The notes below the pieces were generated by a model that saw only the letters and a program-made list of their open reading frames with translations, was not told the origin of the DNA and searched no databases. DNA of 64,000 bases from positions 1-64,000 of the forward strand of contig NZ_JAMXSF010000015.1 of the NCBI RefSeq assembly GCF_024124545.1. Reading direction: 5' to 3'. This DNA comes from Pseudoalteromonas sp. XMcav2-N. GTDB lineage: Bacteria > Pseudomonadota > Gammaproteobacteria > Enterobacterales > Alteromonadaceae. The first letter of the stretch is position 1, and each line of letters begins with the position of its first letter. This document shows, piece after piece, positions 8,149-16,233 of this stretch. The position numbers were made by a program, and so were the translations under genes.

Positions 8149-8308
8149 TGTAGTATAAGTTCAGTCCAGTAATTTTAGAACTATCAATTATTTAAGCTTT
8201 GAAAGGTTGCTGATTGTGCCAGCTAAGGATCACAGAGGGGCTGTGTGCGACTATATAAAGGTACGGATCATTGAGGAAACGGCGCTGTGGGGAATGGCAA
8301 AATGCTGA

Positions 8309-8333
8309 GCCCTGTCCAGCTCAGTGACAGGGC
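8309..8333 (-). terminator. Hairpin downstream of the PilZ gene
   Basis: GCCCTGTC / GACAGGGC, an 8-bp perfect stem just beyond the PilZ stop on the minus strand; the following T-tract is short (ATTTTG), so termination strength is uncertain. Confidence 0.4.
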
Positions 8334-8354
8334 CGATGTATAGGCAGTGAAGGC

Positions 8355-8717
8355 TTAGTCGTGCAGGATAAGCTGTTCCAAATCTCGGTGTAATACATCA
8401 TCATCACCCAGATTCAGCTCAATCAGTCGCTTCAAATGGGTCACACTGTCGAGATCAATCTGGCTGCAATGTACGCCAAGGTGGCCTTCTTCGATGTGAC
8501 GGATCTGCACTTCCATTGCAATCTGTATGTCACTTTGTGGTAAGGCAAAGCGCAAGCTGGCTGGTTCGTCTTTGAGGGGCACATACCCCACCGGTAAAGT
8601 CAGCAGGGCGCCATTCAGTGACAGGTCGATCACTTCGCACTTATAGTCTCCACTGGCGGTCATGAGTACGGCCGGGTTAGAAAACAGTACGCGTGAAAAT
8701 CGTCTACGTTCTTTCAT
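8355..8717 (-). CDS. PilZ-domain c-di-GMP-binding protein
   Basis: 120 aa, a stand-alone PilZ domain. The N-terminal Arg cluster 'ERRRFSR' (residues 3-9) and the 'DLSLNGA' turn (D/N-x-S-x-x-G) are the c-di-GMP-binding signatures of the family. It is probably a cytoplasmic effector linking c-di-GMP to motility or surface growth, but no target is encoded beside it. It is separated from ettA by a terminator, so it is expressed alone. Confidence 0.88.
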   Translation of the reverse strand: MKERRRFSRVLFSNPAVLMTASGDYKCEVIDLSLNGALLTLPVGYVPLKDEPASLRFALPQSDIQIAMEVQIRHIEEGHLGVHCSQIDLDSVTHLKRLIELNLGDDDVLHRDLEQLILHD

Positions 8718-8807
8718 TAGTCTTCTCTTAGCTTGTTTATCTATAGCTTAGCCAGTTTTTTGCTGAGTCTCCACTTCACGGGCTAATTTCTGGTTTAAAT
8801 CAGACAT

Positions 8808-8835
8808 AAAAAAGCCCTGAAAATCAGGGCTTTTT
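8808..8835. terminator. Intrinsic terminator between ettA and the PilZ gene
   Basis: AAAAAGCCCTGA / TCAGGGCTTTTT hairpin with A- and T-tracts on either side; it serves the minus-strand ettA gene. Confidence 0.85.
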
Positions 8836-8851
8836 CTGGTTTTACTGGTGA

Positions 8852-10516
8852 TTAACCAATTTTCTTGTACTTGATGCGCTTAGGCTCCGCGGCTTCTGCA
8901 CCATAGGTCTTTTTCAGCCACTCTTCGTATTCGGTATAGTTACCGTCGAAGAAGTTCACCTGGCCTTCGTCGCGGTAATCCAGAATATGCGTCGCAATAC
9001 GGTCAAGGAACCAACGGTCGTGCGAAATACACATAACGCAGCCCGGGAATTCCAAAATGGCGTTTTCCAGTGCACGCAGCGTTTCTACGTCGAGGTCATT
9101 GGTCGGCTCATCCAGCAGGATCACGTTACCACCGGCTTTGAGTAGCTTAGCCAGGTGTAGTCTGTTGCGCTCACCACCTGAGAGCTCTTTTACGAACTTC
9201 TGCTGGTCGTTGCCCTTAAAGTTAAAGCGGCCCACATAGGCACGGCTGGGTACTTCAAAGTTACCAATTTTCAGGATGTCCTGACCGTCTGATACTTCCT
9301 GGAATACGGTGTTATTGCCATCCATATCATCACGGAACTGCTCAACAGTGGCCAGTTCCACGGTTTCACCCAGTATAATTTCACCACTGTCTGGTTGGTG
9401 TTGTCCGCTTAACATTCTGAACAGAGTCGACTTACCGGCACCGTTGGCACCAATGATCCCAACGATTGCGCCTTTTGGCACCGAAAAACTTAAGTTGTCG
9501 ATCAGCACGCGATCGCCAAAGCTCTTGGTCAGGTTGTTCACTTCAATGACCTGATCGCCCAGACGCGGTCCTGGTGGAATAAACAGCTCGTTGGTTTCGT
9601 TACGCTTCTGGTAATCCGACTGCTGTAGCTCGCTAAACTGTGCCATACGGGCTTTAGATTTAGCCTGACGACCTTTGGGGTTTGAGCGAACCCACTCAAG
9701 TTCTTTCTCAATCGACTTTTGGCGTGCTTTTTCAGACTTTTCTTCTTGCTTCAGACGGGCATCTTTTTGCTCCAGCCATGAAGAGTAGTTACCTTCCCAC
9801 GGAATACCATGGCCACGGTCCAGCTCGAGGATCCAACCTGCAACGTTATCAAGGAAGTAACGGTCGTGGGTAATGGCAACCACGGTACCTTCGTAATCGT
9901 GTAAGAAGCGTTCTAACCAGGCAACCGACTCTGCATCCAGGTGGTTGGTCGGTTCATCCAGTAGCAGCATGTCTGGTTTTTCAAGTAACAGACGACAAAT
10001 CGCAACCCGACGACGCTCACCCCCAGACAGATGCTCAATTTTGGCATCCCACTCAGGCAGACGCAGTGCATCGGCTGCACGCTCTAATGCGTTGTCCAGA
10101 TTGTGGCCATCATGTGCCTGGATAATTGCTTCCAGCTCACCTTGTTCTTTGGCCAGTGCATCAAAGTCGGCGTCTTCCATTGCATACTCAGCGTATACCT
10201 CATCCAGACGGCTCAGTGCGCGTTTTACTTCACCCACTGCTTCTTCAATGGTTTCACGGACCGTTTTACTTTCATCCAGTACCGGCTCCTGTGGCAGGTA
10301 ACCGATTTTTGTACCTGGCTGTGGACGTGCTTCCCCTTCAAACTCGGTATCTACCCCAGCCATAATGCGCAGCAGGGTCGATTTACCTGCACCGTTCAGA
10401 CCAAGCACACCGATTTTGGCACCCGGAAAAAAGCACAGAGAAATATCTTTTAGGATTGTGCGTTTGGGTGGCACTACTTTGCTCACCCGCGACATTGTAT
10501 AGATATATTGAGCCAT
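8852..10516 (-). CDS. ettA: Energy-dependent translational throttle A (ABC-F ATPase)
   Basis: 554 aa from ATG at 10516. Two ABC domains in one chain without membrane segments: Walker A 'GLNGAGKST' and 'GANGAGKST', signatures 'LSGGERRRVA' and 'LSGGERNRLH', Walker B with 'LLLDEPTNHLD' and 'ILLDEPTNDLD'. A basic linker and the arm insertion lie between them. The sequence follows E. coli EttA closely in length and motifs, including the start 'MAQYIYTM'. EttA binds the ribosomal E site and gates entry into elongation according to ADP/ATP ratio. Confidence 0.95.
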   Translation of the reverse strand: MAQYIYTMSRVSKVVPPKRTILKDISLCFFPGAKIGVLGLNGAGKSTLLRIMAGVDTEFEGEARPQPGTKIGYLPQEPVLDESKTVRETIEEAVGEVKRALSRLDEVYAEYAMEDADFDALAKEQGELEAIIQAHDGHNLDNALERAADALRLPEWDAKIEHLSGGERRRVAICRLLLEKPDMLLLDEPTNHLDAESVAWLERFLHDYEGTVVAITHDRYFLDNVAGWILELDRGHGIPWEGNYSSWLEQKDARLKQEEKSEKARQKSIEKELEWVRSNPKGRQAKSKARMAQFSELQQSDYQKRNETNELFIPPGPRLGDQVIEVNNLTKSFGDRVLIDNLSFSVPKGAIVGIIGANGAGKSTLFRMLSGQHQPDSGEIILGETVELATVEQFRDDMDGNNTVFQEVSDGQDILKIGNFEVPSRAYVGRFNFKGNDQQKFVKELSGGERNRLHLAKLLKAGGNVILLDEPTNDLDVETLRALENAILEFPGCVMCISHDRWFLDRIATHILDYRDEGQVNFFDGNYTEYEEWLKKTYGAEAAEPKRIKYKKIG

Positions 10517-10671
10517 GAATTTTGCTTCTCTTTGTTTAGATGTGGTTATTTTAGTGAATGCCGTGCACTGGGGCAATGTTTGTCTGGTGCACAAGCTATT
10601 TTGTGAAGAATGTCTTTTATAAATTTACAATTGTTAACCTTTTTTTCTTTCATCATTATCCGCAAGTGAGT

Positions 10672-10689
10672 CTCAGATAAGAATCTGAG
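10672..10689. promoter_or_regulatory. Perfect palindrome upstream of the tailocin promoter
   Basis: CTCAGATAA/GAATCTGAG: seven-base perfect arms around AAGA, 74 bases before the inferred tailocin start. It is absent from the other three promoter copies, so it may be the site of a regulator that controls only the first operon. Confidence 0.45.
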
Positions 10690-10713
10690 CTAAATTTTAA
10701 CTTTATAATTGTT

Positions 10714-10777
10714 AGGGCATTTTTGACCTGTTTTGGACCGATGAAAAAGGTATTATAACCCTAAGCTTGATAAAGCT
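10714..10777 (+). promoter_or_regulatory. Tailocin promoter cassette, copy 1 (first operon)
   Basis: Degenerate palindrome AGGGCA-TTTT-TGACCT (10714-10729), 22 bases, -10 box TATTAT (10751-10756), then CCTAAGCTTGATAAAGCTA. Spacing from TTGACC to the -10 box is identical to copies at 27231, 27423 and 31375. If transcription begins near 10763, the palindrome centre is at about -41.5, the position of a class II activator. It drives the regulator-lysis-module 1-3 operon. Confidence 0.65.
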
Positions 10778-10879
10778 ACGACATGGAGTTGTAAACATGT
10801 GATGCGATTTTTGCATCAGCGCACTTTCCTTCAGTCTCTGTGCCAGCACACTTATAACAGCGGATGTTACATGGAGTGA

Positions 10880-11038
10880 GTGAACAGCCTACCTGATTCA
10901 CTGACGCATCAGCTTAATTCAATGACCACAAATATGAACAGTGACCACGGTTGTCTGTGGCAGCTTACCTTGGCTGGCCATCACATACTGAGTGCTGCAT
11001 ATCGCAAGCTGCGTATAGGGCGCTGTTTAGTTGAATAA
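10880..11038 (+). CDS. Small hypothetical protein, 52 aa
   Basis: GTG at 10880 with TGGAG just before; it ends at 11036-11038, 25 bases before the HTH gene. It is the first open frame after the tailocin promoter. No family recognised; the second half has a hydrophobic/basic helix-like stretch ('ILSAAYRKLRIGR'). It may be a leader peptide or small regulator, or chance. Confidence 0.35.
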   Translation: MNSLPDSLTHQLNSMTTNMNSDHGCLWQLTLAGHHILSAAYRKLRIGRCLVE

Positions 11039-11063
11039 ATGACTTCACAGTATAAGGAAAACG

Positions 11064-11339
11064 ATGAAGCAATATATGTATGCAAAGCCGCGGTTAACGC
11101 AGCAAAAAAGAACCCCTTTGGGTGCAGATATCCTGAGATTTGCCCGTCGTCTGAGAGGTTACACTCAGGCTGAGTCTGCGGCACATTATGGCGTTGAAGA
11201 GCGCACACTGAGACGGTGGGAAAATAAAGAATACAGCCCCAGATGGAACGACGTTGTCGGTCTGGTCGAGGATGTTTACTCACTCGATATTTTAGAAGTA
11301 ATAGGAAAGATCAATGATGATGACACAACCAACCATTAA
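11064..11339 (+). CDS. Cro/C1-type helix-turn-helix regulator
   Basis: 91 aa. A helix-turn-helix occupies about residues 20-65 ('FARRLRGYTQAESAAHYGV' then 'EERTLRRWENKEYSP'), the XRE/Cro fold. The short C-terminal helix could dimerise it. It is the first clear gene after promoter copy 1 and overlaps the next regulator gene, so it is a candidate for the protein that binds the GGTCA-N4-TGACC operator shared by four promoters; this is inference from position only. Confidence 0.75.
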   Translation: MKQYMYAKPRLTQQKRTPLGADILRFARRLRGYTQAESAAHYGVEERTLRRWENKEYSPRWNDVVGLVEDVYSLDILEVIGKINDDDTTNH

Positions 11340-11676
11340 GCAGTTACGCAGCGCTTTAAAACGCTGGGGTAGGTTCTGGCGAGCAAAAGAACTGGGTAAA
11401 GGGTTCAGCCGTCAGGCTGTGACAGAGCGGGTAGGTGACTCCAGTGCACGCTACGTGAGCAGCGATATGATGAGTGTTCCAGAAGAAATAGAGGCACTGA
11501 CGCAGCAAATTGCGCAGTTGCGGCCTGAATGCATTCGAGCACTGCGCGGCAAGTATCTGGTCGAAGGAGATATCGCTCAGGTCGCAAAAACACTGGGTTT
11601 TGACTCAAAGCGATCATTAGAGTTTTGGCTGGTTAAAGCGGAACGCAGTTTACTGCAGACTTTGTGTCAGCCATAA
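11314..11676 (+). CDS. Phage Q-like antitermination/late-gene regulator
   Basis: 120 aa, overlapping the HTH gene by 26 bases. The layout matches lambdoid Q proteins of the phage 82 type (antitermQ family): N-terminal 'LKRWGRFWR', a middle 'VPEEIEALTQQIAQLRPE', then a C-terminal sigma-region-4-like helix-turn-helix ('LRGKYLVEGDIAQVAKTLGF', 'SKRSLEFWLVKAERSLLQTL'). Identification is by pattern, not by search. The context supports it: three later promoters are each followed by an intrinsic terminator before the structural genes, the arrangement on which Q proteins act. Confidence 0.6.
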   Translation: MMMTQPTIKQLRSALKRWGRFWRAKELGKGFSRQAVTERVGDSSARYVSSDMMSVPEEIEALTQQIAQLRPECIRALRGKYLVEGDIAQVAKTLGFDSKRSLEFWLVKAERSLLQTLCQP

Positions 11677-11687
11677 GGAGGCGCACT

Positions 11688-12107
11688 ATGACAATTATGA
11701 ATACAGTTGAGCAGATAAAAAAGCATGAGGGGTTTCGTCGTTTCCCTTACTACTGTACGGCTGGCAAACTTACGATCGGGTATGGCAGAAATCTGGAACA
11801 AAATGGCATAGCCGAAGAAGAAGCCGAGCAGCTGTTGGCACAAGACGCAGCCAATGCACAGGCTGGAGTGCGGCGGCGAGTGGATACCTCTTACTGTAAT
11901 GAAGCCCGTCAGGCGGTATTGACGAATATGGCCTTTAACCTAGGTGTACAAGGATTGCTGGGCTTTAGTAACATGCTGGATGCAGTACAAAAAGGTGACT
12001 TTGAACGGGCAGCACTGGAAATGCTGGATAGCCGCTGGGCCAGACAAGTCCCGGAACGAGCGCAGGAGCTGGCACAGCAAATGCTGAGCGGACAGTGGCA
12101 GTCTTAA
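11688..12107 (+). CDS. Phage-type lysozyme (GH24 endolysin)
   Basis: 139 aa from ATG at 11688, preceded by AAGGAG (11675-11680); the frame extends upstream to 11664 but without a site. T4-like muramidase: 'IKKHEGFRRFPYYCTAGKLT' with catalytic Glu, Cys in the place of the usual Asp (as in several phage lysozymes), and Thr, then 'IGYGRNL'. C-terminal 'NMAFNLGVQGLLGFSNML' and 'SRWARQVPERA' are typical. It cleaves peptidoglycan to release particles from the producer cell. Confidence 0.92.
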   Translation: MTIMNTVEQIKKHEGFRRFPYYCTAGKLTIGYGRNLEQNGIAEEEAEQLLAQDAANAQAGVRRRVDTSYCNEARQAVLTNMAFNLGVQGLLGFSNMLDAVQKGDFERAALEMLDSRWARQVPERAQELAQQMLSGQWQS

Positions 12108-12143
12108 ATTAGTGGCAACTATGAATGAGGAGGTGGCCAAACC

Positions 12144-12389
12144 ATGCAAGCCGATCAATGGCAAATGAAAAAGGAGCTGAATCTGGCTCATATCCTGACC
12201 ACCATAGCATTACTGGTATCGGGTATTTTATATCTCAATGATCTGGACAAACGGATCACCACAAACTCGCAGGAGCTGGCGCATTTGAAGCAGATCCGCA
12301 AAGAAGATCAGAAACGCATTGAAAAGCGTCTTGATTCGATAGACAAGAAACTTGACGCCCTGTTAAGTGCAAAGCGCAACAACAACTAA
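12144..12389 (+). CDS. Small membrane protein with coiled coil (lysis-cassette, holin- or spanin-like)
   Basis: 81 aa with AGGAGG nine bases before the start. One hydrophobic helix (about residues 14-33) is followed by a charged coiled-coil tail. Its place directly after the lysozyme gene suggests a lysis role such as holin or Rz-like protein, but the topology alone cannot decide. No second spanin gene is visible. Confidence 0.6.
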   Translation: MQADQWQMKKELNLAHILTTIALLVSGILYLNDLDKRITTNSQELAHLKQIRKEDQKRIEKRLDSIDKKLDALLSAKRNNN

Positions 12390-12548
12390 TTAGTGACCCC
12401 AGCGGTGACAACCCTGTTATCACCTGTTCTACCAGCCTGAATCTTACTTGCTAAACCGAAGGTCGAACTGACCAAGTTCTCAAATCAACAACGCATCTGC
12501 CTGGGTATGTTTGTACAGGAAGGGATGGTTGTGCCAGAGGAAAAATCT

Positions 12549-13370
12549 ATGAACACTGCGATTGACCTGTCACGCCTGGCACCGCCAGAAGTGATAGAAA
12601 CGCTAAATTATGAGGAGATCCGTGCACAGCTGATGACAGCTTTGACGGATCAGATACCCGAGCAGACTTTACTGGCCTCAGATCCTGCGGTGAAAGTGCT
12701 GGAAGTGGCCGCTTATCGTGAGCTGTTGCTCAGACAAAGAGTAAATGACGCGGCCCACGCTGTGATGCTGGCTTTTGCCGCCGGCAGTAATCTGGATCAT
12801 TTGGGCGCCTTGTTTGGGGTGAGCCGTGCTGAAGGGGAAAGTGATGAAAGGTATCGTGCCCGAGTACCATTGTCGCTGGAAAGTCACAGCATGGCAGGTA
12901 CAGCCGGTGCCTATCAGTTTCAGGCTATGTCGGCCGACGCCAGAGTGCGCGATGTATATGTACAGTCCAATACACCGGGCGTGGTAGATATTACGGTGCT
13001 AACAGAATCCGGGAGTGATACTGCATCAGTGCAAGCGGCGGTGTCTGCGCATCTAAATCACGAGGATATTCGTCCGCTAACCGATCAGGTGCAGGTTTCG
13101 GTAGTCAGGCCCACAAACACGCTCGTTGAGGCACATCTTTACCTTAATCCAGGTGTCAGTGAAGCTCAGGTCAGGTTCGCAATAGATATGGCACTGGATG
13201 CCTTTAATCAGGAGCACACCCGCCTGGGTAAAGAGGTCCCCCATTCAGCCATTATCGATATGTTGCATCAGGGTGGCGTACGCAAAATTAAATTGTTGTC
13301 TCCGGCTGATGATATTACGCCCAGCGTGACTGAGGCGGTAAGCCTGTCGCTACAGCTGAGTTTTTTCTAG
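12549..13370 (+). CDS. Baseplate protein gpJ, module 1
   Basis: 273 aa from ATG at 12549 (AGAGG site; the frame opens at 12507). P2 gpJ-like baseplate wedge: 'IDLSRLAPPEVIETLNYEEI', 'ASDPAVKVLEVAAYRELLLR', 'LDHLGALFGVSRA', 'ESDERYRARV' and 'VRDVYV'. It is the first of four gpJ paralogues in the cluster and is followed by its own gpI and collar-fibre genes. gpJ and gpI form the wedge that carries fibres and triggers contraction. Confidence 0.92.
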   Translation: MNTAIDLSRLAPPEVIETLNYEEIRAQLMTALTDQIPEQTLLASDPAVKVLEVAAYRELLLRQRVNDAAHAVMLAFAAGSNLDHLGALFGVSRAEGESDERYRARVPLSLESHSMAGTAGAYQFQAMSADARVRDVYVQSNTPGVVDITVLTESGSDTASVQAAVSAHLNHEDIRPLTDQVQVSVVRPTNTLVEAHLYLNPGVSEAQVRFAIDMALDAFNQEHTRLGKEVPHSAIIDMLHQGGVRKIKLLSPADDITPSVTEAVSLSLQLSFF

Positions 13371-13380
13371 GAGTGTGTTT

Positions 13381-14292
13381 GTGAGTGAAACACCAAAGTT
13401 GCTGCCGCCCGGGTCGAGCGCGCTGGAGCGAGGCTTACTGAACTCGACGTCTGATGGACGAGGCATCATTCCAGAGCACATAGCCACTTTATGGGATCCA
13501 CAAAACTGTCCGGAGTCACTGTTGCCCTGGCTGGCGTGGTCATTGTCGGTTGATGAGTGGGACGAAAACTGGTCGGTGGAAACCAAACGGGCGTTGATCG
13601 CGCGCTCAGTACCAATCCATAAACACAAGGGCACAGTCGGTGCGGTGAAGCGGGCGCTGTCCTCTCTTGGCCTGGAGCTTGAGTTTTTCGAATGGTTTGA
13701 ACAGACGGACGATGTCTATCTGGCGCCATACCTGAGCAAAGAGCCACATACCTTTGTTTTTGTTGCCTGGGCCAATGCGCTGCCTTACACCAGCCGGGCT
13801 ATCAGACTCGATCAGGCTCTGTATGACGCCATTTATCGGGTGACTAATCAGACCAAGCCGCAAAAGGCCCACTTTGATTTCCTGGTTGGGATAAAAATGG
13901 CAAGTCATAAGGCGGTGGGCGGAATTATCCATCCGGTTACACACAAGCGTGTGTACGGGGCGGTCGAGCCGTGTATTGGCGACAAAGCCAAACAGCGAGA
14001 TAGCCAGGTTGGGCTGTCGGTGGCTAGCAACTTATCACGCGCGCGCTATCAGGTGCTCAGACACCGCAGCGCAGTGGATAAACTGCGCCACCGGATCTGG
14101 CAATGTGGTTTACGTCAGGCATTGTGCATGACTCGTAAGCCTGTGCAGGTTGTTCGTTTCAGAGGGCTGACAGATCAGCGTATTCCCGATGAGTTTATTA
14201 ACAGTCGCAGTTGCGCCTCTGCGGTGATGCACATCAGTCGCCGCCGGGTGAGTGCTGTGCGTTGCTACGGCACGCTTAGCGTTTCTGCGTAA
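13381..14292 (+). CDS. Tail protein gpI, module 1 (long C-terminus)
   Basis: 303 aa from GTG at 13381 with TAGGAG upstream. The core 'LWDPQNCPESLLPWLAWSLS', 'VDEWDENWSVETKRALIARS', 'HKGTVGAVKRAL' is the P2 gpI fold that joins gpJ to the fibre. Beyond residue about 170 there is an extension of about 130 residues, rich in Arg and with several Cys, absent from module 2. The extension is not recognised. Confidence 0.9.
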   Translation: MSETPKLLPPGSSALERGLLNSTSDGRGIIPEHIATLWDPQNCPESLLPWLAWSLSVDEWDENWSVETKRALIARSVPIHKHKGTVGAVKRALSSLGLELEFFEWFEQTDDVYLAPYLSKEPHTFVFVAWANALPYTSRAIRLDQALYDAIYRVTNQTKPQKAHFDFLVGIKMASHKAVGGIIHPVTHKRVYGAVEPCIGDKAKQRDSQVGLSVASNLSRARYQVLRHRSAVDKLRHRIWQCGLRQALCMTRKPVQVVRFRGLTDQRIPDEFINSRSCASAVMHISRRRVSAVRCYGTLSVSA

Positions 14293-14307
14293 AGGAGTTT
14301 TTTAACA

Positions 14308-14865
14308 ATGAGCATTTTACTACAACCCGTGATCACCTCGGCCGGGTTATCGGCGCTGTTCAGGGCGCAACAAGGTGGCTTTAAAGCCAAAATCAGCAAA
14401 GTAGGTCTGGGCAGTGGCAGCTATCAGCCGCATGAAGGGATCACCCGTTTACAGGATGAAAAGTACAGACTGGATCTGGCCAGTGCCAAAACCCTGGCTG
14501 ATGGCAAGCAGTTACATCTGACGGTGCGTGACGCTGAGCCGATCGCAGGAGAGGGCTTTTTCGTTAATGAAATCGGTTTTTACACCGAAGAGGAAGTCAA
14601 TGGCGAAATTCAGCATGTGTTGTTCGCCGTGTATTCCTCACCGACCGAGTCTATTGCTTATAAATCCAATGATGTTGAATTGCTGCTGGCATTTGATCTG
14701 GCCCTTACGGGCGTACCTTCGGACTCAATCACGGTGATCGACCAGGGAGTTGAGTTCAATATTTTAGTCGCCCCTGAGCTTGCCAAAATGGGCAAGGCAC
14801 AAATTGGCAATATGCATCGTCACCTGAAACTGAAATTTGCATTGATGGATCAGGGCGTGCTTTAG
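14308..14865 (+). CDS. Phage tail-collar fibre protein, module 1
   Basis: 185 aa resembling the N-terminal DUF3751 (phage_tail-collar) domain of P2 gpH-type fibres: 'ITSAGLSALFRAQQGGFKAK', 'KVGLGSGSYQP', 'FVNEIGFYTE'. It contains only the particle-binding part; the receptor-binding tip is a separate gene, so the fibre is encoded in pieces. Paralogues are at 17946 and 29590; all three end in a helical segment with a similar His-Arg/Leu pattern. Confidence 0.85.
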   Translation: MSILLQPVITSAGLSALFRAQQGGFKAKISKVGLGSGSYQPHEGITRLQDEKYRLDLASAKTLADGKQLHLTVRDAEPIAGEGFFVNEIGFYTEEEVNGEIQHVLFAVYSSPTESIAYKSNDVELLLAFDLALTGVPSDSITVIDQGVEFNILVAPELAKMGKAQIGNMHRHLKLKFALMDQGVL

Positions 14866-14898
14866 GCGCCTGAGCAGAATAAACAAGGAGGCATCACG

Positions 14899-15165
14899 AT
14901 GACGCAATACAACACGGCTCCTGAGCGGGCACAACAACTGGCTGAAGAGGCCATTAAATTACTCAAACAAGCCAAAGCACTGCAACACCAGGCGCAGGTG
15001 GATGCCGCCCGTATGCAGGCTTATCAGCAACACAGCGATGGCCAGGCCTTTCAGTTTCTGGCTGCCTGCGCTGAATACGGCGAACACAGCCCGCAGGCTG
15101 GCAAAGCCCGTGAACGCTGGCTGGGCGCACGCAACACCATTAAAGCACAGTTTCCAAGAACCTAA
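14899..15165 (+). CDS. Small module-1 accessory protein, 88 aa
   Basis: AGGAGG before the start. Helical, Ala/Gln-rich. The C-terminus 'RERWLGARNTIKAQFP' resembles the end of the 97-aa protein of module 4 at 31026 ('QAWLDKVAEIKARFP'), so both may belong to one small family of tail-fibre accessory or assembly proteins. Function unknown. Confidence 0.7.
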   Translation: MTQYNTAPERAQQLAEEAIKLLKQAKALQHQAQVDAARMQAYQQHSDGQAFQFLAACAEYGEHSPQAGKARERWLGARNTIKAQFPRT

Positions 15166-15207
15166 TTTTACTTAACTTTTTAATTCCAATTTTAAACGGA
15201 GAGATGT

Positions 15208-15789
15208 ATGGCATTAGAACACGATATTGCCAGCCTGGTTGAAGCCTCAGAAGCGCTGACCAGCACGGTAGATAACAAAATTCAGAGTATTGATAGCGCC
15301 GTTAGCAGCAAAATGACGGAAGTGAATAACTTTGTTGCACAACAAAAGGCCCGAGTGGATAGTTCTTTAGATGATTTAACGGTCATTGGTGACGGGGGAA
15401 AAGGAACTCTATCGTTTGGTGTTGCAAACTTTTTTTCAAGTGGAACAGGTCCAACGACTATACATTTGCGCCTGCCCCTGAACGTAAAAACTACGGATGA
15501 GATGTTTCACCTTAAGGTACGAGGGTATGCATATCACGAAGCACAGGTAGTCGACGCAACTTTTGTTGGGTACGCTCATAAAAACTATGGGGCTCTGATT
15601 AAAGAGCAAGCTATCGGAACTCACTTGCCAACGCTTTACGTGGGCAGTGATGACCATGTTTATTGTCGTTTATCTTTCACGCAAAAACACTTCTTGACTT
15701 TCAGTGTAGATGCAATGCTGGTCGGCAACGGTCGACTGTTTAGAGCTGGTGATATTAACGTCATTGAATCTGATGACGAGCAATTATAA
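15208..15789 (+). CDS. Tail fibre/adhesin, module 1
   Basis: 193 aa. The N-terminal 55 residues are a heptad-rich helix ('VDNKIQSIDSAVSSKMTEVN') typical of trimeric fibre stalks that dock to the collar protein. The remaining 130 residues are beta-rich and unlike the other fibres, as expected for a receptor-binding tip. The DNA of the tip is more AT-rich than the flanking module genes, a sign of separate ancestry. Identified by position and N-terminus, not by tip homology. Confidence 0.7.
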   Translation: MALEHDIASLVEASEALTSTVDNKIQSIDSAVSSKMTEVNNFVAQQKARVDSSLDDLTVIGDGGKGTLSFGVANFFSSGTGPTTIHLRLPLNVKTTDEMFHLKVRGYAYHEAQVVDATFVGYAHKNYGALIKEQAIGTHLPTLYVGSDDHVYCRLSFTQKHFLTFSVDAMLVGNGRLFRAGDINVIESDDEQL

Positions 15790-15799
15790 GGAGTACATA

Positions 15800-16162
15800 A
15801 TGGTAGATAATAGTTTAGTTGAGAGGCCTTTGCTTACCGAAGGGGATGGACTGGCACAGGCAAAAAATACATTACGTAATAAAATCCATTTTTATGTCGG
15901 TGACAATGGCACATTGGTTGGCACTGCCACCGATATTTCCCACATTTTACTCAATGAACTCAGTGGCTTTGTTAACAAACTGTCAGAAGCAGACAGCCTG
16001 GCTGACGTGAAAGCGTCAGTGACTTCACTGAAAGCCACCATTGGCGATATTGAAGGGAAAGTGGCAACGGGTGAGCTGACCTTCCCGTATCAAAGCAAAG
16101 GACTGGACACAGTTAAACAGGAGATCATTGACCGTGCCAATGGTGTAAACAACCTGCTGTAA
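15800..16162 (+). CDS. Fibre-associated protein, module 1 (120-aa family)
   Basis: 120 aa from ATG at 15800 with AAGGAG. It is a paralogue of the product at 19236: shared 'VGDN..L.GT..D..H.LL.E', a middle 'SL.D.KAS', and 'FPYQ.KG'. Both follow directly after a fibre gene. They may be fibre chaperones or a fibre-attached second subunit. Not a family I can name. Confidence 0.7.
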   Translation: MVDNSLVERPLLTEGDGLAQAKNTLRNKIHFYVGDNGTLVGTATDISHILLNELSGFVNKLSEADSLADVKASVTSLKATIGDIEGKVATGELTFPYQSKGLDTVKQEIIDRANGVNNLL

Positions 16163-16233
16163 CCTTGCCTTCCCACCGCATTTTTGCGCTGCCCTTTGCC
16201 TTTATTTCCACATTTGTAATATCAGGAGCTGCT

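Noticed and set aside
10981..11283. Minus-strand 100-residue frame
   Set aside because: Antisense to the HTH regulator gene, with no start signals; a shadow frame.
12461..12474. GGTC-GAACT-GACC as a fifth activator site before gpJ1
   Set aside because: Half-site spacing is one base shorter than in the four cassettes, and there is no TAAGAT-like box 22 bases downstream.
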